This document shows, one piece after another, positions 8,033 to 15,973 of a DNA stretch of 52,980 nt. The position numbers were made by a program, and so were the translations under genes. The notes beneath the pieces were generated by a model. That model made no database searches. It was not told where the DNA came from and saw only the letters and a program-made list of their open reading frames with translations. Position 1 is the first letter of the stretch, and each line of letters begins with the position of its first letter. The DNA is from Fidelibacterota bacterium. GTDB taxonomy: Bacteria > Fidelibacterota > Marinisomatia > SCGC-AAA003-L08 > D37C17. The stretch covers positions 1 through 52,980 of the forward strand of contig JACNLQ010000060.1 of the NCBI GenBank assembly GCA_014381415.1, written 5' to 3'.

Positions 8033-8569
8033 ATGAATTGTTACGATTTTGAGCTGAATATATCAGCCTACATAGAGGGAGAACTAAAACAGGCGATTCG
8101 GGAGAATTTTACCAATCATAAAGAAGCCTGTGAAAATTGTTGCGAAAAATTGAGTGATATTTCCAGATTAATGGAAAATTTACCCCAAATGTCACAATTA
8201 AGTACCTCCAGTCAATTTGACCAAAAACTCCAGAATAAAATCCGTGAAATTGATAATCAGGGCCCCTCAATCTGGCAGCGGTTAATACAGTTAAAACCTC
8301 TGGGATTTGAACCGGTTCCAGCCTTGGGTTTTGCAGTAGCGATGGTCATGATAATAGGGGCATCATATTTATTATTAAATCAAGATGGTCTGCCCAATAT
8401 TGACTTTGATAAATTATCCACCCAATCCAAGCAGAATACACAGCAGAAATTTGAACCTTCGGTTATTACCCCAACAAAAAATCTACCATCTATGGCAGAT
8501 TCAGACACCTCAGCTAAGTCAATTCCAAAACATTTGGAGAATCGAATCCAATTAGTGGGAGGTAAATAG
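8033..8569 (+). CDS. Membrane anti-sigma factor with zf-HC2 zinc finger
   Basis: A 178-residue protein whose ATG directly follows the sigma-factor stop. The N-terminal anti-sigma zinc-finger pattern is H-x3-C-x2-C (His29, Cys33, Cys36, with an extra Cys37 and Cys3). A single transmembrane helix lies at about 97-115, followed by a short Ser/Thr/Asn-rich outer segment of about 60 residues. It should hold the ECF sigma factor at the inner membrane until a signal, such as envelope or redox stress, releases it. No typical sensory domain is present outside. Confidence 0.88.
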   Translation: MNCYDFELNISAYIEGELKQAIRENFTNHKEACENCCEKLSDISRLMENLPQMSQLSTSSQFDQKLQNKIREIDNQGPSIWQRLIQLKPLGFEPVPALGFAVAMVMIIGASYLLLNQDGLPNIDFDKLSTQSKQNTQQKFEPSVITPTKNLPSMADSDTSAKSIPKHLENRIQLVGGK

Positions 8570-8664
8570 TATAAAATCCTCGGAATTATCGTTCTAAACC
8601 CAGTATTTTTACAGCTGTATTTTTATTATAAATAATTTAATTTTATGGAAAAGGAAAACTTATA

Positions 8665-8856
8665 ATGGCAAAGAAACAATCCTTTGGAGAAAAAGTAGGA
8701 CATGCAAAAAAATCTTCAAAAAACCACATCATGTTAATCAGGTCTGGTCGATCTAATAAAACGGGCGCTTTACGGTTTAATGAAGAAATTGTTCAAGTAC
8801 CTGATGGAAAAAACGCAGATGGTGTTGTAAAGGAACTGCTCGCTAATAAAGCGTAA
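8665..8856 (+). CDS. Small basic protein, possible ribosome-associated protein
   Basis: A 63-residue, Lys/Arg-rich protein beginning MAKK, with SNKTGALRFNEEIVQVPDG in its second half (about 30-48). The KTGA-x-x-F-x-E-E stretch recalls DUF4295, a short ribosomal protein family of Bacteroidota, though the match is short and from memory. Size, charge, its own terminator directly downstream and an AAGGAAAA-type purine stretch ahead of the ATG suit a highly expressed ribosomal or nucleoid protein. Function otherwise unknown. Confidence 0.6.
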   Translation: MAKKQSFGEKVGHAKKSSKNHIMLIRSGRSNKTGALRFNEEIVQVPDGKNADGVVKELLANKA

Positions 8857-8876
8857 AGTTGTATTTTAAATTTTGA

Positions 8877-8906
8877 AATAGGAGGGTAATTCCCTCCTAT
8901 TTTTTT
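8877..8906 (+). terminator. Rho-independent terminator after small basic protein gene
   Basis: A perfect 10-bp stem, AATAGGAGGG with CCCTCCTATT, and a 5-base loop, running into seven T. It ends the transcript of the sigma/anti-sigma or small-protein unit. Confidence 0.9.
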
Positions 8907-9025
8907 ATTAAGGCAAATTTTAAGGAAATATATTCATAAAACTCAGAAACGCGATATTAATTGCAATTTCCATTTCCCTTTTTTTTGGCGGTACATCCAA
9001 GAAAAGTGAGGCTTATGAATATTTT

Positions 9026-10489
9026 ATGAAGGGTGAGTATGAGCTATTACAAAACGACTATAAAATGGCTGAAAAATATTATGAAAAAGCCCTTTCTCTG
9101 TCTCCTGATTCTCCCACAATACTACATTCACTGGTTGATTTAAAAACCTATCAGGGGAAATATTCGGAAGCCATTAATTATTTGGAAAGAAATTTAAAAA
9201 TTGATCCAAATAATAAAGAAATTGGTTTAAACCTTTATGAGCTCTATATTCAAGAAGGAATCGGTACAAAAGCTGAAATATTATTAGATTCTCTTTTTGT
9301 AAATTTCCCAAATGATATGGATATATTATTCGCTCGTGCTAGTTATCAATTTTCAAATCAGGAGTGGTCAAAATTAATAAAAACCTACAAGGATATTTAT
9401 GAGGTTAATCCTCAGCAGAATGAAATCCTCATAAAAATTTATGAAATTGGTATAGCAACAGGAAATATAGAGTTAGTTAGGGATATTTTATGGGAATTGA
9501 AATCCATTTCCCAAAGCCAGCTGATTATTGAATTATTAATTGAAATAGCTGATAATTCAGGTGAATATTCTGAGGCTATCTCATTAATGCATGAATTGAT
9601 GGAATCAACCGGAGGTACAGTTGATCAATTAATTAATTTGAGCCAGCTCAATCTTAGGATTGAAAAATTCGATGTAGTAGTGGAAATTCTCAGTCCCATT
9701 TATGAAAATGGAAATCATTCTTTAGATATACTTAGAATACTCTTAATTGCATATTCCTCCCTTGAACAAATAGAAAATGAGATTAATATCAGTGAGACAC
9801 TCATGAATGAATACCCTGATATTTCTGTGGGATATGAAGCTTTATCCTTTGCCTATTTACAAGCTGATGAAAATAATAAAGCAGTTGAGATTTTACTTCA
9901 GGCATTACCAAAATTTCCAGATGAAGTTGCATTTCCCTTTTCTCTGGCAACTATATTATATAATTCTGGAGATCTTATAAAAGCCGAAAATTATTATCAA
10001 ATAGCATTAACAATACAACCAGATTTAATCGCAGCAAAACATGCACTGGCTATACTGTATGAAGATATGGAGGACACCAATCGTTCGGACTCACTTTTTT
10101 TGTACATGATAAATCAAAATGAAAATGATGCTGGGGGGAGAAACGATTATGCTTACATTTTATCAGAACGGAAAGAATCTTCTCAAGAGGATTTTAATTA
10201 TGCCCTTCAATTAGCAGAGCGTGCTGTTGCTATGGAACCTGAAAACGCCGCTTTCCTGGATACAATTGGCTGGATATATTTTAAATTAGAAACCTATAAA
10301 AAAGCTGAAGAATTCATCGAAAAAAGTCTAAGCTTCAATGAGAATAACCCCGTAATTTTAGAACATCTCGGTGACATTTACGTAAAAATGAATAAAACCT
10401 CAGAAGCCATTAATATTTATAAAAAAGTGCTAAAAATAAATTCAGATAATCAAACTATAAGAAATAAATTAGATAAATTATATGACTGA
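9026..10489 (+). CDS. Exported TPR-repeat protein (N-terminus starts upstream without ATG/GTG/TTG)
   Basis: At least 487 residues, made of about ten or more tetratricopeptide repeats (A-x-x-Y-x-x-A-L-x-x-x-P patterns such as AEKYYEKALSLSPDSP and AEEFIEKSLSFNENNP). TPR solenoids hold protein complexes together. The first canonical start is the ATG at 9026, but the frame stays open back to 8924 and there encodes a clear signal sequence (KLRN, then a hydrophobic core AILIAISISLFFGG, then TSKKSEAYEYF). No ATG, GTG or TTG occurs in that stretch; an ATA at 8930 or 8936 after AAGGAA is the best-placed start. The 3' end overlaps the next gene by eight bases. Probably periplasmic or a lipoprotein-like relative; role unknown, possibly glycan assembly from context. 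Confidence 0.75.
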   Translation: MKGEYELLQNDYKMAEKYYEKALSLSPDSPTILHSLVDLKTYQGKYSEAINYLERNLKIDPNNKEIGLNLYELYIQEGIGTKAEILLDSLFVNFPNDMDILFARASYQFSNQEWSKLIKTYKDIYEVNPQQNEILIKIYEIGIATGNIELVRDILWELKSISQSQLIIELLIEIADNSGEYSEAISLMHELMESTGGTVDQLINLSQLNLRIEKFDVVVEILSPIYENGNHSLDILRILLIAYSSLEQIENEINISETLMNEYPDISVGYEALSFAYLQADENNKAVEILLQALPKFPDEVAFPFSLATILYNSGDLIKAENYYQIALTIQPDLIAAKHALAILYEDMEDTNRSDSLFLYMINQNENDAGGRNDYAYILSERKESSQEDFNYALQLAERAVAMEPENAAFLDTIGWIYFKLETYKKAEEFIEKSLSFNENNPVILEHLGDIYVKMNKTSEAINIYKKVLKINSDNQTIRNKLDKLYD

Positions 10490-11429
10490 AAATCTTTTTA
10501 TCTCCATTATTGTTCCTGTTTTGAATGAAGAAGGCTCTTTAGATAAATTTTATGCAGAATCTTCTAATTCTTTGGCTGATTATTCTAATTGGGAAATAAT
10601 ATTTATTGATGATGGTAGCGATGATGAATCCTATAACATTATGCGGAAAATAGCTGATAATGATAGCCGGGTTTCTATCATCCAATTTTTCAAAAACTTT
10701 GGCAAGGCAGATGCACTTGCTGAGGGATTCAAGCAAGCCAATGGCAATATAGTTATTACAATTGATGCAGATCTTCAGGATGATCCGGCTGAAATTCCCC
10801 GATTAATCACAAAAATACAAGAGGGATGGGATGTTGTATCAGGTTGGAAAAAAGATAGGAAAGACCCAGCTTCCAAGCGGATACCCTCAAAAATTTTCAA
10901 TTGGATAACCAGGATATTCACAGGAATAAAAATTCATGATTTCAACTGTGGATTAAAAGCATATCGGCAAAAAGTTGTTAAATCAATAGACATCTACGGG
11001 GGACTTCATCGCTATATTCCTGCAATAGCTGGGCAAAAAGGGTTTTCTATAACTGAGATTGAAGTAAATCATCGCCCTCGAGAATTTGGAGAAACCAAAT
11101 ATGGGAAAAATCGATTATTTCACGGATTTTTTGATCTGTTTACAATGTTGTTTACAGGAAAGTATTTTGATAGGCCCCTCCATTTTTTTGGATCAATTGG
11201 ATTAGTCTTTATTTTCATTTCAACCCTTAGTGAAGTTTTTCCAATTTATGATAAAATCACAAATGGGATTCCCTTTCAAAAACATTTTGCACTCATCGTA
11301 TTTGGTGCCATGGTGTTTGGGTTAGGTTTATGGTTTTTCTCCATAGGATTATTGGGAGAGTTACTCATAAAATCATCTGGATCATCTGAAAAGAAAATCC
11401 ATTCGGTGTATTCAAAAAAACAGGGTTAA
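10482..11429 (+). CDS. Family 2 glycosyltransferase, polyprenyl-phosphate sugar transferase type (DPM1/GtrB-like)
   Basis: A 315-residue protein. The GT-A domain (1-230) shows SIIVPVLNEEGSL near the start, IDDGSDDESY, and the metal-binding IDADLQDDP (about 91-99). The KYGKNRL segment near 205 and two C-terminal transmembrane helices (about 235-252 and 270-295) match GtrB/ArnC-like enzymes that move a sugar from a nucleotide to a polyprenyl phosphate on the cytoplasmic face. It overlaps the TPR gene by eight bases and abuts the next glycosyltransferase. The lipid-linked sugar would serve lipid or surface glycan modification. Sugar identity unknown. Confidence 0.88.
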   Translation: MTENLFISIIVPVLNEEGSLDKFYAESSNSLADYSNWEIIFIDDGSDDESYNIMRKIADNDSRVSIIQFFKNFGKADALAEGFKQANGNIVITIDADLQDDPAEIPRLITKIQEGWDVVSGWKKDRKDPASKRIPSKIFNWITRIFTGIKIHDFNCGLKAYRQKVVKSIDIYGGLHRYIPAIAGQKGFSITEIEVNHRPREFGETKYGKNRLFHGFFDLFTMLFTGKYFDRPLHFFGSIGLVFIFISTLSEVFPIYDKITNGIPFQKHFALIVFGAMVFGLGLWFFSIGLLGELLIKSSGSSEKKIHSVYSKKQG

Positions 11430-12557
11430 ATGCAAATTGCACTTATCTCGGTAGCGCCACCATATCGAGGTGGAATTTCCAAACATACTTCCATTTTAGT
11501 CAAAAAACTGTCCATATACCATTCAGTTGATGTTATAAACTATTCCCGTCAGTACCCCGATTTTCTTTTCCCAGGAAAGACGCAATATTTAGATGACAAT
11601 TTAGAAATTGATAATTGTTACAGATGGATAAATTCCATTAATCCTCTTACATGGTTCAGCACAGGAAACAAGCTTGCCAAGAAACATTATGATCTGGTTA
11701 TTTTTAGGTTTTGGAATCCTTTTTTTGCGCCAGCTTTGGGTGTGATTGCAGGAACAATTAAAAAGAAATCACCCAATTCAAAATTAATGTCTTTATGTGA
11801 TAATATTCTTCCCCACGAAAAAACACCCTTGGGAGATTTTCTCACCAGATATTTATTCCAGAAATTGGATGGACATATTGTTCAATCCAGTCAAACAGAA
11901 AAGGAATTGCAGGAGGTGGTGATTGACCCAATTTATGAAAAACGTTATCATCCCATTTATACCAATTTTCCTCCTAAAATAGAAAAAGACTCCGCCAGAA
12001 ATAAATTGGGATTAACAGCAAAAAATATCATTCTCTATTTTGGTATTATTAGGGATTACAAAGGATTTGATATTTTGTTAAGAGCAATAGCCAAATTGAA
12101 AAATAGTGGGCTTGATTTTCATCTTTTGGCGGGGGGAGAATGTTATGGAAACGATGAAAAATATACTCAATTAATATCTGATTTAAAAATCTCAGATAAT
12201 ATCACCTGGCATAATAAGTATATCCCTGATTCAGATGTGACTGAGTATTTTTCAGCAGCTGATGTGGTTGCATTGCCTTATCGTTCTGCATCTCAAAGTG
12301 GCATAACTCAAATTGCCTATTATTATGATATCCCGGTAGTTGTTACAAAAGTGGGTGGGCTGCCAGAAATTGTAGATGAGGGTCAGTCTGGATTCACCAT
12401 CGAACCGGACAATCCAATAGCACTGGCAAATGCACTTGAATCCCATTTAAAAAAAGGTACATTCCTTGAGATGGGAAACTATATAAATACTTTTAAACAG
12501 AAATTCTCATGGGAATATTTTGTTAATGGTATTGAATCGGTGTATTCAAGAATATGA
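11430..12557 (+). CDS. Family 4 glycosyltransferase (GT-B fold)
   Basis: A 375-residue protein. The N-terminal half opens with the Gly-rich acceptor loop (ISVAPPYRGGISKHT). The C-terminal Rossmann domain has the donor-binding pattern FGIIRDYKGFDILLRAI (about 206-222) and the ALPYRSASQSGITQIAYYYD and VGGLPEIVDEG stretches, where the Glu of GLPE is typical of retaining GT4 enzymes. It probably adds a hexose to a growing lipid-linked glycan at the cytoplasmic side. It begins immediately after the stop of the upstream GT and overlaps the downstream GT by four bases. Confidence 0.88.
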   Translation: MQIALISVAPPYRGGISKHTSILVKKLSIYHSVDVINYSRQYPDFLFPGKTQYLDDNLEIDNCYRWINSINPLTWFSTGNKLAKKHYDLVIFRFWNPFFAPALGVIAGTIKKKSPNSKLMSLCDNILPHEKTPLGDFLTRYLFQKLDGHIVQSSQTEKELQEVVIDPIYEKRYHPIYTNFPPKIEKDSARNKLGLTAKNIILYFGIIRDYKGFDILLRAIAKLKNSGLDFHLLAGGECYGNDEKYTQLISDLKISDNITWHNKYIPDSDVTEYFSAADVVALPYRSASQSGITQIAYYYDIPVVVTKVGGLPEIVDEGQSGFTIEPDNPIALANALESHLKKGTFLEMGNYINTFKQKFSWEYFVNGIESVYSRI

Positions 12558-13315
12558 ATGTTCACATAAAAATTCTCATTCTAAATTGGAATGGTAAAGA
12601 TCTTATTAAGCCATGTTTGGACTCAATCCATAAAATAGATTACCCCAATTATTCAGTAATGGTTATAGATAATGGCTCAACAGATAATTCAATCGAAATG
12701 GTAAAGGATTATTATTCTGGGGTAGAGGTTTTTGCGTTAGAGAAGAATTATGGTTTCTCAGGTGGATACAATCGGTGTTTCACCAAATTAAAAAATGATT
12801 ATTCTGAATTTGTACTGTTGTTAAATAATGATACGGAAGTTGATCCAAACATCCTCGGTAGTTTTCTTCAGGCAAAAGAGATGTACGGAGATAATAATTT
12901 ATATGGCGGAAAAATATTTTATCAAGACAATCCGAAATTAATATGGTATGCTGGTGGAAATGTGAATCTAAAACGTGCAAAAATATCTCACAGGGGGATT
13001 CGAAAAAATGACTCCCCTGAATTTTCTAAACCACTGCAAACGGACTATATCACAGGATGCTGCATTTTTACATCAATGGATGTGATAAATTCACTAAAAG
13101 GGTTTGATGAACGGTTTAATATGTACGGGGAAGATGTAGACCTCTGCCTAAGAGCCAAAGAGAAAGGTATGAATTGTTATTATTGGCCCGATGCTAAATT
13201 ATCCCATCATGTATCCGCCAGTTTAGGCGGTGCATTTTCTATTAAAAAACTTAGCAAAAAACTGATTGGTATGGGTCGATTATTTAAAAAACAAATTATA
13301 AATAAAGCTGGGTGA
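12554..13315 (+). CDS. Family 2 glycosyltransferase (rhamnosyltransferase-like)
   Basis: A 253-residue cytoplasmic GT-A enzyme. It shows ILILNWNGKDLI at the start, VIDNGSTDNS, NYGFSGGYNRC, the LLLNNDTEVDP metal site (about 91-101) and GEDVDLCLRAKEKG (about 193-206), the pattern of GT2 enzymes often named dTDP-rhamnosyltransferases. It is coupled by an ATGA overlap to the preceding GT4 gene. Acceptor and sugar cannot be decided from sequence; the rhamnose link is only family resemblance. Confidence 0.87.
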   Translation: MNVHIKILILNWNGKDLIKPCLDSIHKIDYPNYSVMVIDNGSTDNSIEMVKDYYSGVEVFALEKNYGFSGGYNRCFTKLKNDYSEFVLLLNNDTEVDPNILGSFLQAKEMYGDNNLYGGKIFYQDNPKLIWYAGGNVNLKRAKISHRGIRKNDSPEFSKPLQTDYITGCCIFTSMDVINSLKGFDERFNMYGEDVDLCLRAKEKGMNCYYWPDAKLSHHVSASLGGAFSIKKLSKKLIGMGRLFKKQIINKAG

Positions 13316-13316
13316 A

Positions 13317-14042
13317 ATGAAACAATACGAAGAAAAATATTGGGCTGAAAGGGTCGGACATTATAATAAAACAGATTGGGTGAAAAATGAAACATTCATC
13401 GATTCATTTCTTGAAATGCTGCCTAATAAAATTTTTTCATCCATTTTAGAAGTGGGAATTGGAACGGGAGCAGTTGCAGAAAAGATGGTTGAATAATTAG
13501 GTCCAATGATGGGAATTGATATCAGTCTGGACATGATATCAAAAATTGATAACCCAAATATTGATGCATCCGTGGGAGATGCCCATAATTTACAATTTGA
13601 AAATAATACATTCGATTTAATCTATATTCGGAATGTGATCCATTATATTGATCATCCTGAAAAAGCAATTTCTGAAATACACAGATGTTTAAAACCCGGT
13701 GGGTATTTTTTATTTTCACAAGTAGTACCACCCAAAGATTCAATCTCTGAAGAATATGATTGGCTAGTAGGGAGGAATATTCATTACCCTACACAAACAG
13801 AAATAATTAATTGGATGATGGATTTTCAAATATTAAATAAAAAAGATTATATTTTAGCCGGACAAAGTATTATGAATTGGCTGAACAATACCTGCAAGGA
13901 CCAGAAAGAAAAAGATGAGATATTTAATCGCCATATTGAAACATCTCAAACATATAAATCAATGGTTAACTATTTTGACTCGAATGATGATGTTTTTGTT
14001 GATATCAAACATTTAATGATTTTATATCAAAAGGTGAAATAA
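13317..14042 (+). pseudogene. Class I SAM-dependent methyltransferase interrupted by an in-frame TAA
   Basis: One reading frame from ATG 13317 to TAA 14042 codes for a methyltransferase of about 241 residues, but codon 60 (13494-13496) is TAA. Upstream of it is SAM motif I (ILEVGIGTGAVAEKMVE); directly after it the frame resumes with LGPMMGIDIS, the expected second strand, then DAHNLQFENNTFDLI and the IHRCLKPGGYFLFSQ motif. No indel is needed: a single base change explains the break. A restart at ATG 13506 would lack motif I. Its stop overlaps the next start (TAATG), so the operon context is intact. This is a young pseudogene, a sequence error, or a read-through case. Confidence 0.85.
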
Positions 14043-14713
14043 TGCAGTTTAATACACAGGTAAAAGAAAATTATCGCCAGGCAATTGAGGTTAGTAATGT
14101 AAGTGATTTCTGGACAAATCAAGTGTGCCGCAGAATTGCAGCTTTTATAGTGATTATAATAAATCCAACACCCATAACTCCCAATATAGTAACCATCATC
14201 TCATTTGCGATGAATATGGCAGCAAATTTTCAATTATTGAATGATCAATTAGCCTTGGCAGCGATACTGTATTTTTTAGCCTATGTATTGGACTGTGCCG
14301 ATGGTCAGTTAGCCAGATTGAGGGATGTAGTTTCTTATTTCGGAAGGTTTTTTGATCCCGTCCTTGATGGATTAAAAGATTTAATTACATTTCTGGTTTT
14401 AATCGCCTATTTTTCAGAAACAAATTTATTTTATTTCAGCTTAATTGGCATGTTTAACGTATCAGCATCAATTACATTTGATTGGGTTCGTCATACCATT
14501 CAAAACAGGCCAAAAGACGTAAAAAAAGCCCCAAAAAATAATTTGCAAAAACTAGGTATAGTATTCTGGAGTGTCCCCACCAGGAATTTTATAATTGTAT
14601 TTAGCTTTATAATGCAATACCCTGCAGCAATAGTGTATTATGTCTGTTTTCCAGGAACATATTTTACAATTAGGAAGGCATGGTCTCTGGTAGTAATTCT
14701 CAGAGAGAAATAA
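14042..14713 (+). CDS. CDP-alcohol phosphatidyltransferase family membrane enzyme
   Basis: A 223-residue integral membrane protein. The full catalytic signature D-x2-D-G-x2-A-R-x8-G-x3-D-x3-D is present (starting DCADGQLAR at about 81-89 and ending FDPVLD). Enzymes of this family move a phospho-alcohol from a CDP-diacylglycerol or other CDP-activated donor onto an alcohol acceptor, giving phospholipids or, in glycan clusters, phosphodiester-linked head groups. It lies between a methyltransferase and a TagB/TagF-like gene, so I infer a role in a phosphodiester-containing surface glycan rather than bulk lipid. The start overlaps the upstream stop. Confidence 0.85.
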   Translation: MQFNTQVKENYRQAIEVSNVSDFWTNQVCRRIAAFIVIIINPTPITPNIVTIISFAMNMAANFQLLNDQLALAAILYFLAYVLDCADGQLARLRDVVSYFGRFFDPVLDGLKDLITFLVLIAYFSETNLFYFSLIGMFNVSASITFDWVRHTIQNRPKDVKKAPKNNLQKLGIVFWSVPTRNFIIVFSFIMQYPAAIVYYVCFPGTYFTIRKAWSLVVILREK

Positions 14714-14749
14714 GTCACTGACATCTAAATTATGAAGCATTGAATTTGT

Positions 14750-15973
14750 ATGATTAAACAGGTAAAAAAACTAATTTTGGGGATTTTATGTTATCCCTTA
14801 TTTATTATTAGCAAAATTATACAAAAATCTGATGATGTGTGGATATTTGGTGCCTGGTATGGTAATCGCTATTCTGATAATACTGCATATTTATTTGAAT
14901 ATGTAAATAAAGAAAAATCTAATGTCACAGCTATTTGGTTGTCAAGTAAATTGGGAATTATTTCAGATCTAAAATCAAAAGGATTTAAGGCTTACCATAA
15001 AAATTCAATTTTGGGTTTCTATTATGGGTGTAGAGCTGCAGCTACTTTTGTCAATTGTGGTTATTCTGACGTAAATATGTATGCTGTTGGTAAATCTTTA
15101 AAGGTCCAATTATGGCATGGAATCCCAATTAAAAAAATCAAATATGACGATACGATAAATGAAAACAAACATCATAATTTCTTTTACAATGCAATTAAAT
15201 CAGTACTTCTATTTATTTTTCCCTTTTTAAATGATTCGTTTGATTTGATTATATCATCGTCGGAAAAAGTGACTCAAAGAATGGCTTCTGCATTTAGGGT
15301 TGCTCTCACCCAAATTATTGAAACAGGGTATCCCCGAATGGACAGAATTTTGGTTCCAAAAGATGAACAGTTAAATTTGATAACCACGAGGCAAAAATGG
15401 AGTGAATTTGATAAAATAATACTCTATGCTCCCACCCACAGGAAAGAGGGCTACGGGGGTGCCAGTTTATTTGATACTTTGGACTTTCAAGTGTTCAATG
15501 AATTTTTAGCTAAAAATAATACTGCCATGTTAACAAAGATGCATTACCACCATGAATCTATAAATAATTATTTACTTACTAAATCCTTCTCTAATTTCAT
15601 TTATTTAGATGAGGGTGATGTATTAGACATAAATAATTTACTGCCTTTCGTAGATGTCCTAATTTCAGATTATTCAGGAGTATTACTAGATTATTTAATT
15701 TTAGATAGACCCATAATTCCAACCTCATTTGATCTTAAAGATTACACAAAATATGATCGAGAGTTATATGAAGATTACGATAAGACAGTAATGGGAATAA
15801 ATTGTAATAATTGGAGCGAAGTTCAAATTCAACTACAAAATATATTTTCTGGTAAGGACAAAAGTACCTCTTGCAGAAAAGAAATGTCAGCGAGATTTTT
15901 CAAATATTCCGATACTGACAATTGTAAAAGAATTATCGAATATGTTTCACAAAAATTGGATGCACCATCGTGA
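14750..15973 (+). CDS. CDP-glycerol:poly(glycerophosphate) glycerophosphotransferase family (TagB/TagF-like)
   Basis: A 407-residue protein. It matches the Glyphos_transf family: GAWYGNRYSDN near 34-44, QLWHGIPIKKIKYDD (about 119-133) with the conserved HG, YAPTHRKEG (about 225-233) and the DVLISDYSGVLLDYL motif (about 303-317) followed by RPIIP. In Gram-positives these enzymes add glycerol- or ribitol-phosphate to teichoic acid; in diderms relatives build phosphodiester capsules or O-antigen. An amphipathic N-terminus suits membrane association. It sits next to a CDP-alcohol transferase and a flippase. No CDP-glycerol synthetase (tagD) is seen in the window. Confidence 0.88.
   Translation: MIKQVKKLILGILCYPLFIISKIIQKSDDVWIFGAWYGNRYSDNTAYLFEYVNKEKSNVTAIWLSSKLGIISDLKSKGFKAYHKNSILGFYYGCRAAATFVNCGYSDVNMYAVGKSLKVQLWHGIPIKKIKYDDTINENKHHNFFYNAIKSVLLFIFPFLNDSFDLIISSSEKVTQRMASAFRVALTQIIETGYPRMDRILVPKDEQLNLITTRQKWSEFDKIILYAPTHRKEGYGGASLFDTLDFQVFNEFLAKNNTAMLTKMHYHHESINNYLLTKSFSNFIYLDEGDVLDINNLLPFVDVLISDYSGVLLDYLILDRPIIPTSFDLKDYTKYDRELYEDYDKTVMGINCNNWSEVQIQLQNIFSGKDKSTSCRKEMSARFFKYSDTDNCKRIIEYVSQKLDAPS

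Noticed and set aside
8608-8632. TTTACA plus TATAAA ahead of the small basic protein gene as a promoter
   Set aside because: The spacing is about 13 bases, too short for a sigma-70 promoter, and the region is AT-rich enough for chance matches.
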